A DNA stretch of 64,000 bases from Chitinophagaceae bacterium (GTDB taxonomy: Bacteria; Bacteroidota; Bacteroidia; Chitinophagales; Chitinophagaceae): assembly GCA_016715365.1 (NCBI GenBank), contig JADKAM010000004.1, positions 124,001 through 188,000 of the forward strand, written 5' to 3'. Shown here in pieces: positions 9,628 to 20,147 of this stretch. Positions within the stretch are counted from its first letter, which is position 1, and every line of letters begins with the position of its first letter. The notes under the pieces were generated by a model, which made no database searches, was not told where the DNA came from, and worked only from the letters and a program-made list of their open reading frames with translations. The translations under genes and the position numbers were made by a program.

Positions 9628-11607
9628 TTATTGAGCATTTAAAATATCGTAGAGTGATTTTATTTTGAAATCACTTATTGAAAACTTTTTATTGCTTTTT
9701 ACCGGAATTATCTTTTGCTTATATGGCTCAAGATTAAAATAATTTTCTGAAAATTCAACATCAGAGTTTATTGATTTTATATAAACATATTTAGCTGAAA
9801 CATTTGATGTGATATAAATATTATCCGGTGTCAAGGTTATTGTAAATTTTGGTTTCTCCAATTCTAAATCTTTGGGATAAACTGAATCCTTAACCGGTAA
9901 TACATCATCCCTGTATGCCTCCCTAACTCCATACCACGCCGCTTTTGGCTGCCTGCTGTAATCCGTAATACTCCAGCTGGTAACGGGCCAGCAATCGTTT
10001 AACTGCCATAAAAGTGTACCCATATTTGCAGGGTATTTGCTGCGTTGCACTGCAATGCTGTTCTTTAAAATATAATACTGCATGCATTGCGATAAGTAAG
10101 TGTAATCTTCCAGCGAAAGGCGGCTAAGCTTTGCCGAATCAATAAAATAGCGGGTTAAATAATGATTCAGCTTTTTAAAACCATCACTTGCTTTTTGGTG
10201 CGATTGAATGACCGGTGATTGCATAAACCTGTCTGAAGAATCGGTAAAACTTTTGATCGTATTCCAGTTGGGCATGGCCTGCATGCCATATTCACTTACA
10301 AAGCGCCCGGTCTTGTTTTCAAATGCTTCCCAATCTTCCAGTCCCCACCAAACACCCCAGTAATGACTGTCACCTTCTGTAAAACTTTCTTTGTGGCCCC
10401 AGCCATTTTTTGGCGAGGTAGAAACATAAGGCCTGGAGCCATCAAATTCGTCAACCCACTTTTTTAAACTATCCTGGAACAACCGTTTATAATCGTTCCA
10501 TACTTTGGCAGAATCTGCGCCATGTAAATTAAATTGATTTTGCCAGCCCCAGTTTTTCCAGGCTTCTTCCACTTCATTATTGCCGCACCATAAAACTATG
10601 CAGGGATGATTTCGCAATCTTTCAATCTGATATTTTACTTCTTCCCGTACATTATTCATAAATGCATCATCGCCGGGATACATGCCGCCGGCAAACATAA
10701 AATCCTGCCAAACCATGATATGCAGTGAATCGCAGAGGTCATAAAAATCATCAGACTCATACACACCACCGCCCCAAACACGCAACATGTTCATGTTTGC
10801 ACCTTTGGCACTCAGCAGCATTTTTCGGTAATCTTCTCTTTTTAATCTTGGTAAAAAAACATCGCCGGGTATCCAGTTGGCACCTTTGGCGTAAATGGGT
10901 TTACCGTTCTTTTCAAAGTAGAAAGAAGTACCAATGGAATCTTTTTGTTGGATGAGTTTAATATTGTTTTTTTCGATAGTAAAAGTCGGGCTGATCCTTA
11001 CACCATTCCATCCTTTCAACTTAATTGTTTTCCAAATGCCGCAACCTACAAACTTTGGGCCCCAGTCCCAGCCAAACTGAAATTGTGCTTTACGTAAGTA
11101 AACCCGGTTGTTATCCGGCAAAACCAATGGCAGTTTTGATTTGGCAATACTGTCCACTTTATTTTGTGCCGATGCAAATTTTATCAGCAATACATTGTTT
11201 GTTCTTTTAACGAATTGGTTCACATACACAGCCCAACCCCTGAACATATTATCTGTCTGCAAAATTAATTTACCATTCAGATAGACATCTGCATAAGTAT
11301 CTAATCCATCAAAGGTCAATTCCAACATACTTTTATTAAATAAAGCTTCTTCTAAATTAAAAACGGTTTTATATTCCCAATCAGCTTTATCGATCCATTG
11401 CAGTTTGCTTTCATTATCTCTGTAATAGGGATCAGGTATTAGTTTATTTGCAAGAAGATCTGTATGCACAGTTCCCGGTACATTGGCTTTGTACCACTTA
11501 TTTTCTTTTTGATTTTTGAAATGCCAGTTTTTATTAAGTTCGACGGTAATATTTTGTGCAAATATTATACAGGGATTAAACAGTAATGTGAAAATTAATA
11601 GGCGCAT
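9628..11607 (-). CDS. Glycoside hydrolase family 2 beta-mannosidase, lacking the second domain
   Basis: 659 residues with a signal peptide (FNPCIIFAQ). The N-terminal jelly-roll domain ends with the typical FGWDWGPKFVGCGIWK segment; the TIM barrel carries the acid/base E345 (GNNEVEEAW) and nucleophile E439 (SEYGMQ) of beta-mannosidases. The usual length is about 820-860. The difference is largely explained by a missing Ig-like domain: VRISPTFT (about residue 206) runs within 20 residues into the barrel start SFYFEKNGKPIYAKGANW, where homologues have about 100 residues. A short C-terminal Ig_mannosidase-like end remains (FSENYFNLEP). It should cleave terminal beta-mannose, as in the N-glycan core. 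Whether the shortened form folds is open. Confidence 0.9.
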   Translation of the reverse strand: MRLLIFTLLFNPCIIFAQNITVELNKNWHFKNQKENKWYKANVPGTVHTDLLANKLIPDPYYRDNESKLQWIDKADWEYKTVFNLEEALFNKSMLELTFDGLDTYADVYLNGKLILQTDNMFRGWAVYVNQFVKRTNNVLLIKFASAQNKVDSIAKSKLPLVLPDNNRVYLRKAQFQFGWDWGPKFVGCGIWKTIKLKGWNGVRISPTFTIEKNNIKLIQQKDSIGTSFYFEKNGKPIYAKGANWIPGDVFLPRLKREDYRKMLLSAKGANMNMLRVWGGGVYESDDFYDLCDSLHIMVWQDFMFAGGMYPGDDAFMNNVREEVKYQIERLRNHPCIVLWCGNNEVEEAWKNWGWQNQFNLHGADSAKVWNDYKRLFQDSLKKWVDEFDGSRPYVSTSPKNGWGHKESFTEGDSHYWGVWWGLEDWEAFENKTGRFVSEYGMQAMPNWNTIKSFTDSSDRFMQSPVIQSHQKASDGFKKLNHYLTRYFIDSAKLSRLSLEDYTYLSQCMQYYILKNSIAVQRSKYPANMGTLLWQLNDCWPVTSWSITDYSRQPKAAWYGVREAYRDDVLPVKDSVYPKDLELEKPKFTITLTPDNIYITSNVSAKYVYIKSINSDVEFSENYFNLEPYKQKIIPVKSNKKFSISDFKIKSLYDILNAQ

Positions 11608-11673
11608 TTTGTATTTTTTAGCGCAGAGAAAATGAGAAATGGAGCTTATGCAGATTAATTCTCAGCGCAAAAC

Positions 11674-12423
11674 TCAGCATCTCTTTTTCTCAGCGTTGAA
11701 AAAATTATTAAGTGAGAAAATTATTTTTTTTATTTCATCTACATCAGCCGAAACAGATTTCAGGCTTTCATTCATTCCTTCATTTGTATAATTCATTTTG
11801 CTGTCAATATTCATTCTTGCAGATGTGTGGAATTCTACTGCCCCCGTTTTTTGTGCCAGCTCAATTATATTCCCGGCACGTATGCCGCTTCCCGGCATGA
11901 TGATTATTCTCTCATCGGCTTGTTTTATCAAGGCAGCAAGAGTTTCTGCACCATTCAAAGCATTGGGTACCAAACCCGAGGTCAGTATTCTTTCACAGCC
12001 AATTTCAATTACATCTTCCAATGCCTGTGCAGCATCACTCACACGATCAAAAGCCCGGTGAAAAGTAACGCCAAGCGGATAAGCAATCTCCACCAGTTCT
12101 TTACATCGCTTTTTATCTACCGTTCCATCTGCATTCAACATACCGATCACCACACCATCGCAACCCAGATCTTTGCAAAGCTTTACATCCACTTTCATCA
12201 CATCAAATTCGGCATCGCTGTAAAAAAAATCGCCACCACGTGGGCGTATGATGGGATACAATTCAATCCGTAAGTTTTCACGTGCAGATTTTATAAAACC
12301 ATAAGACGGGGTAGTCCCACCTTCACCGGGATTATCGCACAGTTCAATTCGGTGGGCGCCTGCAGCCTGCGCAAGGATGCAGCTTTCAATAGTAAAGCCA
12401 ATTACTTCTAACCTGAATATCAA
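11674..12423 (-). CDS. cutC: CutC family protein
   Basis: 249 residues, a complete CutC TIM-barrel protein: LEVIGFTIESCILAQAAGAHRIELC at the start, the IRPRGGDFFY segment, VTFHRAFD and LTSGL. CutC was linked to copper homeostasis in E. coli, but the true activity of the family is uncertain. The start is a TTG at 12423 overlapping the TGA stop of the upstream asparaginase gene (TTGA); no ATG is available nearby, and the overlap implies translational coupling. In Bacteroidota cutC often sits with glycan-degrading genes, as here, which suggests a role in sugar metabolism rather than metal handling (inference). Confidence 0.9.
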   Translation of the reverse strand: MIFRLEVIGFTIESCILAQAAGAHRIELCDNPGEGGTTPSYGFIKSARENLRIELYPIIRPRGGDFFYSDAEFDVMKVDVKLCKDLGCDGVVIGMLNADGTVDKKRCKELVEIAYPLGVTFHRAFDRVSDAAQALEDVIEIGCERILTSGLVPNALNGAETLAALIKQADERIIIMPGSGIRAGNIIELAQKTGAVEFHTSARMNIDSKMNYTNEGMNESLKSVSADVDEIKKIIFSLNNFFNAEKKRC

Positions 12424-13432
12424 AGTAAATATTTTGATTGATGAATCTGGTTTTCATTGTTACTCTTCACACTAAATACAAATCCTTTTTGTATGGCATA
12501 AGCACCGTATTGCCCTTTTTTATTCATTGCCAAAAAACCCACCTGCAATGTTTTTGCTTTTTCTTTATCTCTTTTCACAATTCTTTGTACCGCTTTTTTG
12601 CAGGCCATTTCGGGTGAGTATCCCTGTCGCATGAATTCAACCACCAGATGTGTTCCGCAAATGCGTATCACTTCTTCGCCGGTGCCGCTGCTGGTGGCAG
12701 CGCCAATTTCATTATCTACAAATAAACCGGCACCAATAATGGGAGAGTCGCCCACACGGCCATGTAATTTAAAAGCCATGCCGCTGGTTGTGACTGCACC
12801 CGATAAATTTCCCATGGCATCCATCGCTACCAAACCCATCGTGTCGTGATTGGCAGTGCCATCGTCGAAAAAGTTTGGTGCAAAAGGGCCGTTCTGTTTT
12901 TTATTCTCGATATTAATAACCGGTTTGTATTCACTTTTTTTAAGCCATTCGGCATAAGCTTTTTTGGCATCTTCAGACAATTCCACACTTTCCAAAGTGA
13001 ACCCGTTCTCAACAGCAAACTGTTGTGCACCTGCACCAACTAAAATTACATGCGGTGTATTTTCCATTACTTTCCGGGCAACTGATACCGGGTGTTTTAT
13101 TCTTTCAAACCCGCTACAGCACCTATATTGGCTTTGTGATCCATGATGCAGCTGTCCAAAGTTACAATACCATCCCTGTCGGGGTAACCACCTAAGCCAA
13201 CACAGCAATCTATCTTATCCTCAATGTTCATGGCGCCGGCTTCCACCGCATCCAATGCTGTTCCTTTAGTGGATAAGATTTTCCAGGCTTCGGCATTTAC
13301 CGCCATGCCACTATCCCAGGTAGAAATAACAATGGGTTTTGTCGTCCCCTCAAAGCCGTTAGCCAACGATTTTTTGGCTGTTATCAAAGGGGCAGTTAAT
13401 GCAGAGAGGTGTAAGAATTTTCTACGGTTCAT
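12420..13432 (-). pseudogene. N4-(beta-N-acetylglucosaminyl)-L-asparaginase, split by a one-base frameshift
   Basis: Two overlapping frames make one glycosylasparaginase. The first (13432 down to 13097) has a Tat-like N-terminus MNRRKFL, then STWDSGMAVNAEAW and the block ending GAVAGLKE before a stop. The second continues exactly with IKHPVSVARKVMENTPHV, includes the autocatalytic threonine in NHDTMGLVAMD (the new N-terminus after self-cleavage), and ends in a stop overlapping cutC. Adding one A to the AA at 13100-13101 restores LKEIKHPV, so the lesion is a single-base loss, either a real mutation or an assembly error. The intact enzyme releases GlcNAc from asparagine-linked glycopeptides. 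Confidence 0.88.
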
Positions 13433-13530
13433 ATTTTATGTCTCCACCTATCCTTCCGCCAGCTGGCATAGAGGGAAAAGTAGTAGATTGGTTTGAAGAT
13501 TAAGTAATTTTTTTGTTACCAGCATTTGTA

Positions 13531-13577
13531 ATTCTGTTGGGCATCGTTGCGTCGCACTCTTTTACAACATACCATTT
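13531..13577 (+). repeat. Dispersed repeat, copy B (short, diverged)
   Basis: ATTCTGTT, three different bases, CATCGTTGCGTCGCACTC, then a segment ending TACCATTT. It matches the copy at 33155-33201 (ATTCTGTTCAACATCGTTGT) with substitutions and keeps the TTG-N20-TACC spacing. It lies upstream of the asparaginase gene but points the other way, towards the 3' end of the GH109 gene. Confidence 0.55.
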
Positions 13578-13659
13578 TTCATCTTTAATTATGTTTTATT
13601 CATCTTCTCTATAGTTCCCCCTTTCCTTCGACTAAGCTCAGGACTGGCGGAGGGGGTTT

Positions 13660-15383
<1,724 letters not shown>

Positions 15384-15404
15384 ACCTGGTTTTTATTAAA
15401 GTTA

Positions 15405-16625
15405 CTAAATCTGTATTTCTGCCTTTTTGTTTACTTTATAAAAAGAGAAGTAAACGATAACCAATAGGGTAACACCAGCTGTAATAAGAAAGGTAGCTTT
15501 CGCTCCAAAACTAATCCATAATAAACCACAGAGGCTACTGGCAATAAATGCACAAATGCTTTGAAAGCCGGAATAGGTGCCAATAGCAGTGGCAGTATCT
15601 TTTTTATCAACCACATTACTGATCCATGCTTTTGATATTCCTTCTGTGGCAGCGGCATATATTCCATATAATAAAAACAACAGCAGAAAAATATAGAGAT
15701 TAGTATTGAAAGCAAAACCGATGTAAACCAGGCTAAAGACAAAAAGCCCGGCAATGAATATTTTTTTAAGCCCGATTCTGTCAGCAATTATTCCGATGGG
15801 ATAAGCCAATAGTGCAAAAACCAGGTTATAAAAAATATATACGCCAATCACAGCGGTATCATCTAACCCGCTTTCTTTTATTTTCAGCAATAAAAAAACA
15901 TCAGAACTGTTGAATAAAGCAAACAGCAATAAGCCGGTCACTAATTTTTTATATTGGTCAGGACTTTGTTTCCAATAAGCTGCAAAAGCGAAAACGTTGG
16001 CCGTTGCCCTTTTTTCGTTGGCTGTTATTTTATCAGGCTTCTTTTTTTCTTTAATGAGCAAGGTGGCAATAATGGCCAGTAATCCCGGTAAAAAAGCAAT
16101 GAGAAATAGTGTTTTATAATTATCCGGATTAAAATAAAGATAAACCAACGCAATGGCAGGCCCAAAAACTGCCCCCAATGTATCCATACTGCGGTGAAAG
16201 CCAAAAACCCTTGCTTTATTTTCTTTTGCACATTCATCACTCAGTAAAGCATCCCTGGCTCCGGTTCTTATGCCTTTACCCAGTCTGTCTATCGTTCTCG
16301 ACAAAAATATCCACCAGGGATAAACCAATATTGCCAGCATGGGTTTACTGATGGCACTCATTGTATAACCAAGCTGTACAAATGGCAAGCGCTTTCCACT
16401 GCTATCACTTAATTTACCAAAATAGCTCTTGCTTAAACCGGCAACTGCTTCTGCTATTCCTTCCAAAATACCAATAAAAAGTGCTGTGTAACCAATGTGT
16501 TTTAAAAAAAGCGGCATTACCGGGTAAAGCATTTCGCTGGCCATATCGGTAAATAAACTTACCAGCGACAGCATCCAGATTGTACGTGTTATAATTTTAC
16601 GGGGAGTGTTTGTTTGCAGCTGCAC
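15405..16625 (-). CDS. MFS transporter
   Basis: 406 residues with about 12 hydrophobic segments. MLYPVMPLFL in the first helix and the loop-2-type motif around GKLSDSSGKRLPF, as well as GIIADRIGLKK in the second half, identify a major facilitator. The substrate cannot be read from the sequence. As the first gene of the minus-strand run that continues into GH109 and asparaginase, it may import a released sugar or glycopeptide, but this is only positional evidence. Confidence 0.85.
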   Translation of the reverse strand: MQLQTNTPRKIITRTIWMLSLVSLFTDMASEMLYPVMPLFLKHIGYTALFIGILEGIAEAVAGLSKSYFGKLSDSSGKRLPFVQLGYTMSAISKPMLAILVYPWWIFLSRTIDRLGKGIRTGARDALLSDECAKENKARVFGFHRSMDTLGAVFGPAIALVYLYFNPDNYKTLFLIAFLPGLLAIIATLLIKEKKKPDKITANEKRATANVFAFAAYWKQSPDQYKKLVTGLLLFALFNSSDVFLLLKIKESGLDDTAVIGVYIFYNLVFALLAYPIGIIADRIGLKKIFIAGLFVFSLVYIGFAFNTNLYIFLLLFLLYGIYAAATEGISKAWISNVVDKKDTATAIGTYSGFQSICAFIASSLCGLLWISFGAKATFLITAGVTLLVIVYFSFYKVNKKAEIQI

Positions 16626-16756
16626 AAGCCTTCATTTTTCCGAATGTAGCAATTTGTTGGTACATTGCAGGCATAAAAAGATAATTTGTTACTTGTATCA
16701 CAATGAGCATCAATATGAGTTTTGTTGGTTTTAAGCAGGTAACATAAAAAACAAAT

Positions 16757-18817
16757 ATGCATAAGAAGAAAACAGCCGGGAAGAAATCATCTCAAACGTC
16801 CATTGTAAAAGGAAAGCTTGATATTTCGAAAAGCGGAATGGGGTATGTAATTGTAGAAGGTAATGATAAAGACATCATTGTAAGGCCTAACGATTTTAAC
16901 CGGGCTTTTCATGGCGATATTGTACGTGTACAGGTTAACAGTAGCTTATCAAAAGATAAAAGACTGGAAGGTAAAGTGGTGGATGTAGCAGAGCGTAAAC
17001 AAACCGAGTTTATCGGCAACATACAAATGAGCAAGAGCTTTGCTTTTTTTATTCCGGCATCTGAAAAACCAATTCCTGATTTTTATATTGCTGCCGATAA
17101 ATTAAACGGCGCCCAGGACAATGAAAGGGTAGTGGTAAAATTAGTGAGCTGGGATAAAACCGAAAAGAAACCGATTGGCGAAGTAGTGAGTATATTGAAG
17201 AGCGAAGATGAGAATGATATGGCCATGAAGGAAATATTGATTGAAGCCGGTTTTCCGCTGGCTTTTGATAAAGAAGTGTTGGCAGAAGTTAAAAAACTGC
17301 AGCCAAATATTTCAAGGGAAGAGATCAGCAAAAGAAAAGATTACCGCGATATTCTGACTTTCACGATAGATCCGGTGGATGCGAAAGATTTTGATGATGC
17401 CATTTCTATCCGTAACCTGGATAATGGTAATTATGAGATTGGGGTTCACATTGCAGATGTAAGTCATTTTGTAAAACCCGGTACCCTGCTCGATAAAATT
17501 GCTTACGAACGTGCCACCAGCGTGTATTTGCCGGATAGGGTGAACCCGATGCTGCCCGAAAAAATATCAAACGAATTATGTTCTTTAAGGCCGCATGAAG
17601 ATAAATATACCTTCTCGGCCGTGTTTCAGATTACCAACCGGGCCGAGATAAAGCACACCTGGCTTGGCCGCACCATCATACACAGTAACCATCGGTTCAG
17701 TTATGATGAAGTGCAGGAAATTATTGAAAAGAAAGACGGCCTGCATCATAAACCCATTGTTTTATTGAATGAACTGGCAAAAAAATTCAGGGCAGAACGT
17801 TTTAAAGAAGGAGCCATTAATTTTTCATCAACAGAAGTACGGTTTGAGCTGGATGAAAAAGGAAAGCCCATCGGCATCATTGTAAAAGAAAGTAAAGATG
17901 CACACAAACTGATCGAAGAATTTATGCTGCTGGCCAACAGGGCGGTGGCTTCTTATGTTTCTAAAATAAAAGTAAATAAAGAACCCATTCCTTTCCCATA
18001 TCGAATACATGACACACCCGATGATGAAAAGCTGAAACCCTTTGTGGCATTCGCCAAAAAATTTGGCTATACGTTCGATCTGCATGATGAACGTGCGGTA
18101 GCAGCATCTTTCAATAAAATGCTGAAAGAGGTACAGGGCAAACCAGAGCAGCATGTGCTGGAGCAGTTGGGTATCAGAACCATGTCGAAAGCTGTATACA
18201 CATCATCCAATATTGGCCACTATGGCCTTGGGTTTGAGCATTATTGCCATTTTACTTCACCCATACGCCGGTATCCCGATGTGATGGTACACCGTATTTT
18301 GCAGCAATGCCTGGAGAAGGATCTGAAACTGGATAAAAAAATGGATGAGCGTTGCAAACATTGCAGCGACCGGGAGCGTAAAGCGATGGAAGCCGAAAGG
18401 GCCGGTAATAAATACAAGCAGGTAGAGTTTATGAAGAATTACCTGGGACAGGAATTTGATGGTATCATCAGCGGTGTTGCTTCTTTTGGTTTTTTTGTTG
18501 AAACCGTTTTACATAAATGCGAAGGCATGGTTACCGTAAGAGACCTGAGTGCCTATGACGATTTTCGACTGGATGAAGCAGACTATGCATTGGTTGGATT
18601 ACGCACCGGCCAAAAATTCCGTATGGGAGATGCTGTAAGGATAAAAGTAGTAGCAGCTAATTTAAGTAAGCGGCAACTGGATTATGAGTGGGTGACTGAG
18701 AAGACAGCAGGTGGTAGCGGAGAACCAGGAAAGAAGGGAAGAGATGTAAAAGGCAAAGTCCAGGCTGGTAATAAATTAAAGTCTGGCGCAAAAGCAACAG
18801 GTAAAAAGAAAAAATAA
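16757..18817 (+). CDS. rnr: Ribonuclease R
   Basis: 686 residues. The order is cold-shock domain (KSGMGYVIVEGNDKDIIVRP), a second OB domain, the RNB catalytic domain with DPVDAKDFDDAISI (the aspartate cluster that binds Mg2+) and ELCSLRPHEDKYTFS, then an S1 domain (GIISGVASFGFFVETVLHKCEGMV) and a lysine-rich tail. It degrades RNA 3' to 5', including structured RNA, and takes part in rRNA and tmRNA-related quality control. It is shorter than the 813-residue E. coli enzyme because the N-terminal helix-turn-helix extension is absent, which is usual in Bacteroidota. Confidence 0.96.
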   Translation: MHKKKTAGKKSSQTSIVKGKLDISKSGMGYVIVEGNDKDIIVRPNDFNRAFHGDIVRVQVNSSLSKDKRLEGKVVDVAERKQTEFIGNIQMSKSFAFFIPASEKPIPDFYIAADKLNGAQDNERVVVKLVSWDKTEKKPIGEVVSILKSEDENDMAMKEILIEAGFPLAFDKEVLAEVKKLQPNISREEISKRKDYRDILTFTIDPVDAKDFDDAISIRNLDNGNYEIGVHIADVSHFVKPGTLLDKIAYERATSVYLPDRVNPMLPEKISNELCSLRPHEDKYTFSAVFQITNRAEIKHTWLGRTIIHSNHRFSYDEVQEIIEKKDGLHHKPIVLLNELAKKFRAERFKEGAINFSSTEVRFELDEKGKPIGIIVKESKDAHKLIEEFMLLANRAVASYVSKIKVNKEPIPFPYRIHDTPDDEKLKPFVAFAKKFGYTFDLHDERAVAASFNKMLKEVQGKPEQHVLEQLGIRTMSKAVYTSSNIGHYGLGFEHYCHFTSPIRRYPDVMVHRILQQCLEKDLKLDKKMDERCKHCSDRERKAMEAERAGNKYKQVEFMKNYLGQEFDGIISGVASFGFFVETVLHKCEGMVTVRDLSAYDDFRLDEADYALVGLRTGQKFRMGDAVRIKVVAANLSKRQLDYEWVTEKTAGGSGEPGKKGRDVKGKVQAGNKLKSGAKATGKKKK

Positions 18818-18876
18818 AATTATAAACTGCAAACACGCTGATTACTTTGCGTATTTGTGTCTTAGTGGCTATGCAT

Positions 18877-19965
18877 ATGCATTCATTTATAGAACTCTCA
18901 AAACTCTTTGAAGAAAAATTCAACAGCCGGCATTTTCCGGAGCAACCGGAAACTTTGTACAACCCTGCCCAGTACATTTTAAACCTGGGCGGTAAAAGAA
19001 TAAGGCCGGTATGTGTGTTGATGGGTAACCAGTTATTTAATGAAATTGACCCCGATGCATACAATGCAGCGGCAGCCATTGAGCTTTTTCACAATTTCAG
19101 TTTAATACATGATGATATCATGGACAAAGCGCCCATGCGCCGTGGTATGGAAACGGTGCATACAAAATATGGCGAATCCACAGCGCTGCTGGCCGGCGAT
19201 GTGATGTTTGTAAAAGCATACGAATACCTCAATAAAATAAAGCTTGCACAGCTTCAAAAAGTTTTATATCTCTTCAACAATACGGCCAGTGCGGTTTGCG
19301 AAGGCCAGCAATTAGATATGGATTTTGAAAACAGGGAAACGGTGAGCATGGATGAATATGTGTACATGATTACTTTAAAAACCTCGGTATTGGTGGCTGC
19401 CAGCCTTAAACTGGGCGCCATTTTGGGTGGGGCAGGAGAAGGCAATCAAAATCATCTGTACGAATTTGGGAAAAATCTGGGCATCGCTTTCCAGGTACAG
19501 GATGATTACCTGGATGCGTTTGGCGATCCTGAAAAATTTGGAAAACAGGTAGGAGGCGATATCGTTGCCAATAAAAAAACTTTTTTAATGATCCATGCTT
19601 TTGAAACTGCAAAGCCTGCGCAGTTAAGCGAATTGAAAGAACTGATAAAAACCAATCCTGCTGATAAAGTTGAAAAAGTAATGCAGATCTTCCGCGACTG
19701 CAAAGTAGATGACTGGGCTAAAGAATTAAAAAACATATACCTGCAAACAGCTTTAAAACATTTGGAAGACACAGCCGTACTCTCTGTACGTAAAAAACCT
19801 TTGCAGGAACTGGCTGATTATCTGATGAGGAGTAAGACGGGGGGGGGCGGGTGGGGCGGGGAAAGGGGGAAAACAAAAAAAAGGGGGGAAGGGAAAAAGT
19901 TTTTTGAATGTGTGTGGATAAAGGCTGATAGAGTCTTAGAGTTTTTCAGCGTTTTCAGGATATAA
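18877..19965 (+). CDS. Polyprenyl (all-trans) diphosphate synthase; 3' end altered
   Basis: The trans-prenyltransferase fold is complete: LGGKRIRPV for substrate binding, first aspartate-rich motif DDIMD at D79, GDVMF, and second motif DDYLD at D209. It builds the long isoprenoid chain for menaquinone or lipid carriers. I start at 18877 (MHSFIEL); the ATG at 18871 adds two residues and cannot be excluded. The natural end should be near LQELADYLMRSK, about base 19830. After that the frame runs through a G- and A-homopolymer tract giving an unnatural Gly/Lys-rich tail of about 40 residues, so the true stop has been lost or the sequence there is wrong. Confidence 0.9.
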   Translation: MHSFIELSKLFEEKFNSRHFPEQPETLYNPAQYILNLGGKRIRPVCVLMGNQLFNEIDPDAYNAAAAIELFHNFSLIHDDIMDKAPMRRGMETVHTKYGESTALLAGDVMFVKAYEYLNKIKLAQLQKVLYLFNNTASAVCEGQQLDMDFENRETVSMDEYVYMITLKTSVLVAASLKLGAILGGAGEGNQNHLYEFGKNLGIAFQVQDDYLDAFGDPEKFGKQVGGDIVANKKTFLMIHAFETAKPAQLSELKELIKTNPADKVEKVMQIFRDCKVDDWAKELKNIYLQTALKHLEDTAVLSVRKKPLQELADYLMRSKTGGGGWGGERGKTKKRGEGKKFFECVWIKADRVLEFFSVFRI

Positions 19966-20045
19966 CAGCATTGAATTTAAAAAAATTAAGGGTTGGTCAA
20001 AAAAAAAAAAGGGGCTATTTTTGAGAGGGGGGGGGGGGGGTCAAA
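19832..20045. other. Poly-G/poly-A low-complexity tract, possible sequence or assembly fault
   Basis: Runs of G (7, 4, 4, 5, 6 and finally about 14 bases ending at 20040) alternate with A runs (8 to 12 bases). Nothing like this occurs elsewhere in the window. The tract spans the 3' end of the polyprenyl synthase gene and the following spacer. Real contingency tracts are usually one clean homopolymer; this mixture looks more like a low-quality contig join. Confidence 0.6.
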
Positions 20046-20147
20046 CCGTCCAAGCTCAGACTGACAGCTCAATGGTTTAATGGTTAGGCGTTATTCTCAT
20101 AAGTAAAAATATTTTCTTAATTTCCTTCTACCAAAACAGAAACCAAC

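Noticed and set aside
11827..12273. Plus-strand frame of 148 residues
   Set aside because: Lies fully antisense to cutC, which has clear family motifs.
6167..13645. Inverted pair CCTGAACTTGTCGAGG (6167) and CCTTCGACTAAGCTCAGG (13626)
   Set aside because: Similar only in part and of a type very common in Bacteroidota spacers; too far apart and too diverged to define an element.
20046..20147. tRNA-like fragment before the permease gene
   Set aside because: AGCTCAATGGTTTAATGGTTAG looks superficially like a D-arm, but no acceptor stem, anticodon arm or T-loop can be formed.
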